A stretch of DNA of 33,051 bases from Deltaproteobacteria bacterium. GTDB taxonomy: Bacteria > Desulfobacterota > Syntrophia > Syntrophales > UBA2210. The notes beneath the pieces were generated by a model, which saw only the letters and a list, made by a program, of their open reading frames with translations, did no database searches and was not told where the DNA came from. The stretch covers positions 1-33,051 of the forward strand of contig JAPLJO010000134.1 of NCBI GenBank assembly GCA_026388515.1. Reading direction: 5' to 3'. A program made the position numbers and the translations under genes. Position 1 is the first letter of the stretch, and every line of letters begins with the position of its first letter. This document shows positions 30,874-33,051 of the stretch, in pieces.

Positions 30874-33051
30874 TTAGAAAATACTCCAGCCTCCGTCCAC
30901 TTCCTCGTAACCGATCTGATCATACCACACGGAACTGTCGTTGCCCGAGCGGTCTTTCAGCTTGACCTGGAGTGCATCAGGTGCGCGTGACGAATTAGTC
31001 ACAACGATAGTTCCACTATCGAAGCACACCCATTGTTCCTGCTCATCCAGAGGGGGCAGGTCGCTGACAGTGACACCATTTGTGAACTTGGTAACACCAT
31101 GGATGTTCGCGCGATAGGCGACACCTGTCACTGTTGTCGTCCACGGGTTCTCTCCATCGGGATCAAAGGTGATCGTGCTGCCCACCTGGATTCCCGCAGA
31201 TTCGTGCAGCTCAATCATCGGGTACCCGAATGCAAGCACCGTGGAGAAGGTAATGCACTCATTAACATAATCATCCTCGTCTACAGTAATCGCCCCACCG
31301 TCAACGGTAATTGTGTCTGGATCACTGGCCGTATTAATATCGATGATCGTCCTCACAATTGTGGCATCGCTTATGTCAAAGACTACTGTGTCGCCAATGC
31401 TGAATCCACTTGCGTTATACACATCAACGACGTTATCACCCGAGTTGTCATTGTATACAGTCGTTGACGCACCACTTGGAGTGATACCTTCAACAGCTGT
31501 TCCCGCAGAATACGCGGATTCGGTAAAGTAAGGATATTCCAGACCAACTCCATCGAACTCACGGTAATTGTTGCTTCCGGTACCGGCAACATATGCCTTC
31601 TCAGGAGCCAGGATAACCGAACCACCGTCTATGTAGTGGTCTTCTGCTGACGCATCCTCAACAAGTATAAAGGGCGTATGGTAGCAAGTGCCTCTCTGGA
31701 CATATGTCTCAGTTCCGTCATAACCGGAGTTGACAGGTCCATTGAAGAATACCTTTGCACCTTCTGCAAGAATATCTTCGCAAATGCCGCGGTCCACAGC
31801 AATCCTGCCGGTATTGTTCAGCAGTTCACAATGGTTCCCACCGCCGTAGTGATTACCTTCGGCATCAGTAATCGTTATCGGATCGCCGGCGGCAAACCCG
31901 CCAACGGACTCTGTGAAGAGGTAGTATCCGTATTCATAACCCGGACCCAGCAGTACGTTTCCGCCGCAATACCCTCCGAAATCTTCCGTCAGTGTCGTTG
32001 CGATGGCCGGCTCAAGGTCAATCATGATGTACGCGCGATTGCTCGGGTAGGGCACACCCTGGCCGTCGACAAGCGCGAGGTCGGGATCATCCCAGTATGC
32101 CCTGGCTACCCTGAAGCTTCCGCTGGAGGCCCATGCACCATACACATTAGGTTCCTGAGCCATAAGCTCCACATCCTTCAGAGGTTCCTGCGAGAGGATG
32201 GCGATTTCCGTCTCATCATATTTCGTGCATGAATCGAATTTGTCCCGATCAGGCCCGAAGAAGTAGGGATAGAACCATGCATCGGCAGGGTAATTGTCGC
32301 CTTTCCCCGCAATCACCGGTCCCAGGTTGTCCTTCAGGGCAAGACCCACAATGGTCTTGTCATAGTTCGGATCCTGGGCAATGCCGTTGATGTTCTTGGG
32401 CATGACAACAATCTGGACCGTGTTCCCGGCATAGAAGGGCGCCCACATTTCCCAGGGATTTTCATACGCCCAGCCCTCCGGTAAAGGCTCGCAGTAGAAT
32501 GCATTCAGATAGTCATATTCTCCCTCTCCATACACGGTAATATTGGCCTCAACAAACTGACCGTCATTATATGTGTAGGTGACATCCCAATCGTCAACCA
32601 ACTGCCACGCGGTGTCGCTGTCTTTAATGTAGACGTCATAGCCGTAGCAGTCCGCGGCAGCCGCCCAGGAGAGCCTGATTGTGCCGTAATCCTGAATCCA
32701 GTCACTGGATTCAGCATATTCAAACGCATCCTGGTCGTCGTAGAACACTTTCCAGATATCGTTCCAGTCAACTACGTAAGTGTCAAACGCGTCGAAGCCC
32801 TGAATGTCGATCGCCGGCATGATGGAGGCAAGTGTCGAGGCGTTCGGGTCGTAGATGCTGAATTTGGCATAGTAGTCGTTGCCGCACCCTGCGTCATCGC
32901 CCGAGAATCCTACCACGTTGTCAGCATTCACCTCGAAGTAGTACTGGTTCCCCGTCGGTGTTAACGTAGTCATGGGTTTCAGTACGAAGAGATAGTTCCC
33001 CGTGTTGGAGACCAGCGTCAGCGGAACCACCGACCCGTCGCCCGCATACAG
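30874..33051 (-). CDS. Secreted acidic beta-rich protein, N-terminus beyond window edge
   Basis: 725 residues are visible and the frame is open at the right edge, so the start, any signal peptide and probably more domains lie outside. The sequence is rich in Asp, Glu, Gly and Tyr and poor in Lys, as in extracellular proteins. About residues 120-230 (TIRLSWAAAADCYGYDVYIKD...TVQIVVMPKN) look Fn3-like. Later parts have repeated short beta motifs (ASGFSIGDTVVFD, SAGIQVGSTITFDPDG) resembling hydroxyl-rich surface-layer or appendage modules. I recognise no family or catalytic motif. Several Cys pairs (GYCGGN, NHCELLNN, GICEDI, GTCYHT) could form disulfides outside the cytoplasm. A strong terminator follows. 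Confidence 0.85.
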   Translation of the reverse strand: MYAGDGSVVPLTLVSNTGNYLFVLKPMTTLTPTGNQYYFEVNADNVVGFSGDDAGCGNDYYAKFSIYDPNASTLASIMPAIDIQGFDAFDTYVVDWNDIWKVFYDDQDAFEYAESSDWIQDYGTIRLSWAAAADCYGYDVYIKDSDTAWQLVDDWDVTYTYNDGQFVEANITVYGEGEYDYLNAFYCEPLPEGWAYENPWEMWAPFYAGNTVQIVVMPKNINGIAQDPNYDKTIVGLALKDNLGPVIAGKGDNYPADAWFYPYFFGPDRDKFDSCTKYDETEIAILSQEPLKDVELMAQEPNVYGAWASSGSFRVARAYWDDPDLALVDGQGVPYPSNRAYIMIDLEPAIATTLTEDFGGYCGGNVLLGPGYEYGYYLFTESVGGFAAGDPITITDAEGNHYGGGNHCELLNNTGRIAVDRGICEDILAEGAKVFFNGPVNSGYDGTETYVQRGTCYHTPFILVEDASAEDHYIDGGSVILAPEKAYVAGTGSNNYREFDGVGLEYPYFTESAYSAGTAVEGITPSGASTTVYNDNSGDNVVDVYNASGFSIGDTVVFDISDATIVRTIIDINTASDPDTITVDGGAITVDEDDYVNECITFSTVLAFGYPMIELHESAGIQVGSTITFDPDGENPWTTTVTGVAYRANIHGVTKFTNGVTVSDLPPLDEQEQWVCFDSGTIVVTNSSRAPDALQVKLKDRSGNDSSVWYDQIGYEEVDGGWSIF

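Noticed and set aside
1-33051. tRNA, rRNA, integrase, transposase or phage genes
   Set aside because: None could be recognised on either strand; the only mobile-like signals are short palindromic repeats.

Overview
This 33 kb window looks like chromosome from an anaerobic Gram-negative bacterium. The clues are a 2-hydroxyacyl-CoA dehydratase / benzoyl-CoA-reductase-type gene set with its activator ATPase, a giant lipoprotein, GT-C glycosyltransferases with TPR tails, an EF-P/EpmA pair, and short intergenic palindromes of the GTCATTCCCGC kind. A Desulfobacterota (syntroph-like) host would fit, but that is inference; no rRNA, tRNA or ribosomal-protein operon is present to fix taxonomy.

Layout. 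(1) 1-2236: a zinc alcohol dehydrogenase (minus strand, cut by the left edge) diverges from a family-I-type CoA-transferase/acetyl-CoA hydrolase. (2) 2573-8211: a plus-strand, tightly packed set of GT4 glycosyltransferase, SAM methyltransferase, alpha/alpha-toroid 'prenyltransferase-like' protein, hexapeptide-repeat acyltransferase and a radical SAM protein with a B12-binding-like N-terminus. This looks like a surface glycan or glycolipid tailoring cluster. A second methyltransferase (8191-8853, minus) converges on it. (3) 9006-22494, minus strand: two complete heterodimers of the 2-hydroxyacyl-CoA dehydratase family and one activator ATPase. A 2,472-residue lipoprotein gene sits between the last two dehydratase genes and overlaps the final one by one base (TGATG). 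(4) 22777-24268: an exported alpha/beta hydrolase diverging from a short protein resembling the N-terminal domain of YcgR-like flagellar brakes. (5) 24409-29105: GT2 and GT-C/TPR glycosyltransferases on the minus strand, then an FmdB-type zinc ribbon and a TMTC-like GT-C/TPR protein on the plus strand. (6) 29145-30632: efp and epmA on the minus strand; epmA has no ATG/GTG/TTG start and appears to begin at ATT. (7) 30874-33051: the C-terminal 725 residues of a secreted acidic protein, followed by a strong C(UUCG)G terminator and running off the right edge.

How the parts may work together. The CoA-transferase, dehydratases and activase fit anaerobic hydroxy-acid or aromatic acyl-CoA metabolism: activation to the CoA thioester, then ATP-driven radical dehydration or reduction. 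The glycosyltransferase sets point to envelope glycans. The EF-P pair relieves ribosome stalling at polyproline. The most unusual points are the ATT start of epmA in the same frame as efp, the giant lipoprotein wedged inside the dehydratase operon, two dehydratase pairs served by one activase, and a 22-codon ORF coupled by ATGA between a dehydratase subunit and the activase.
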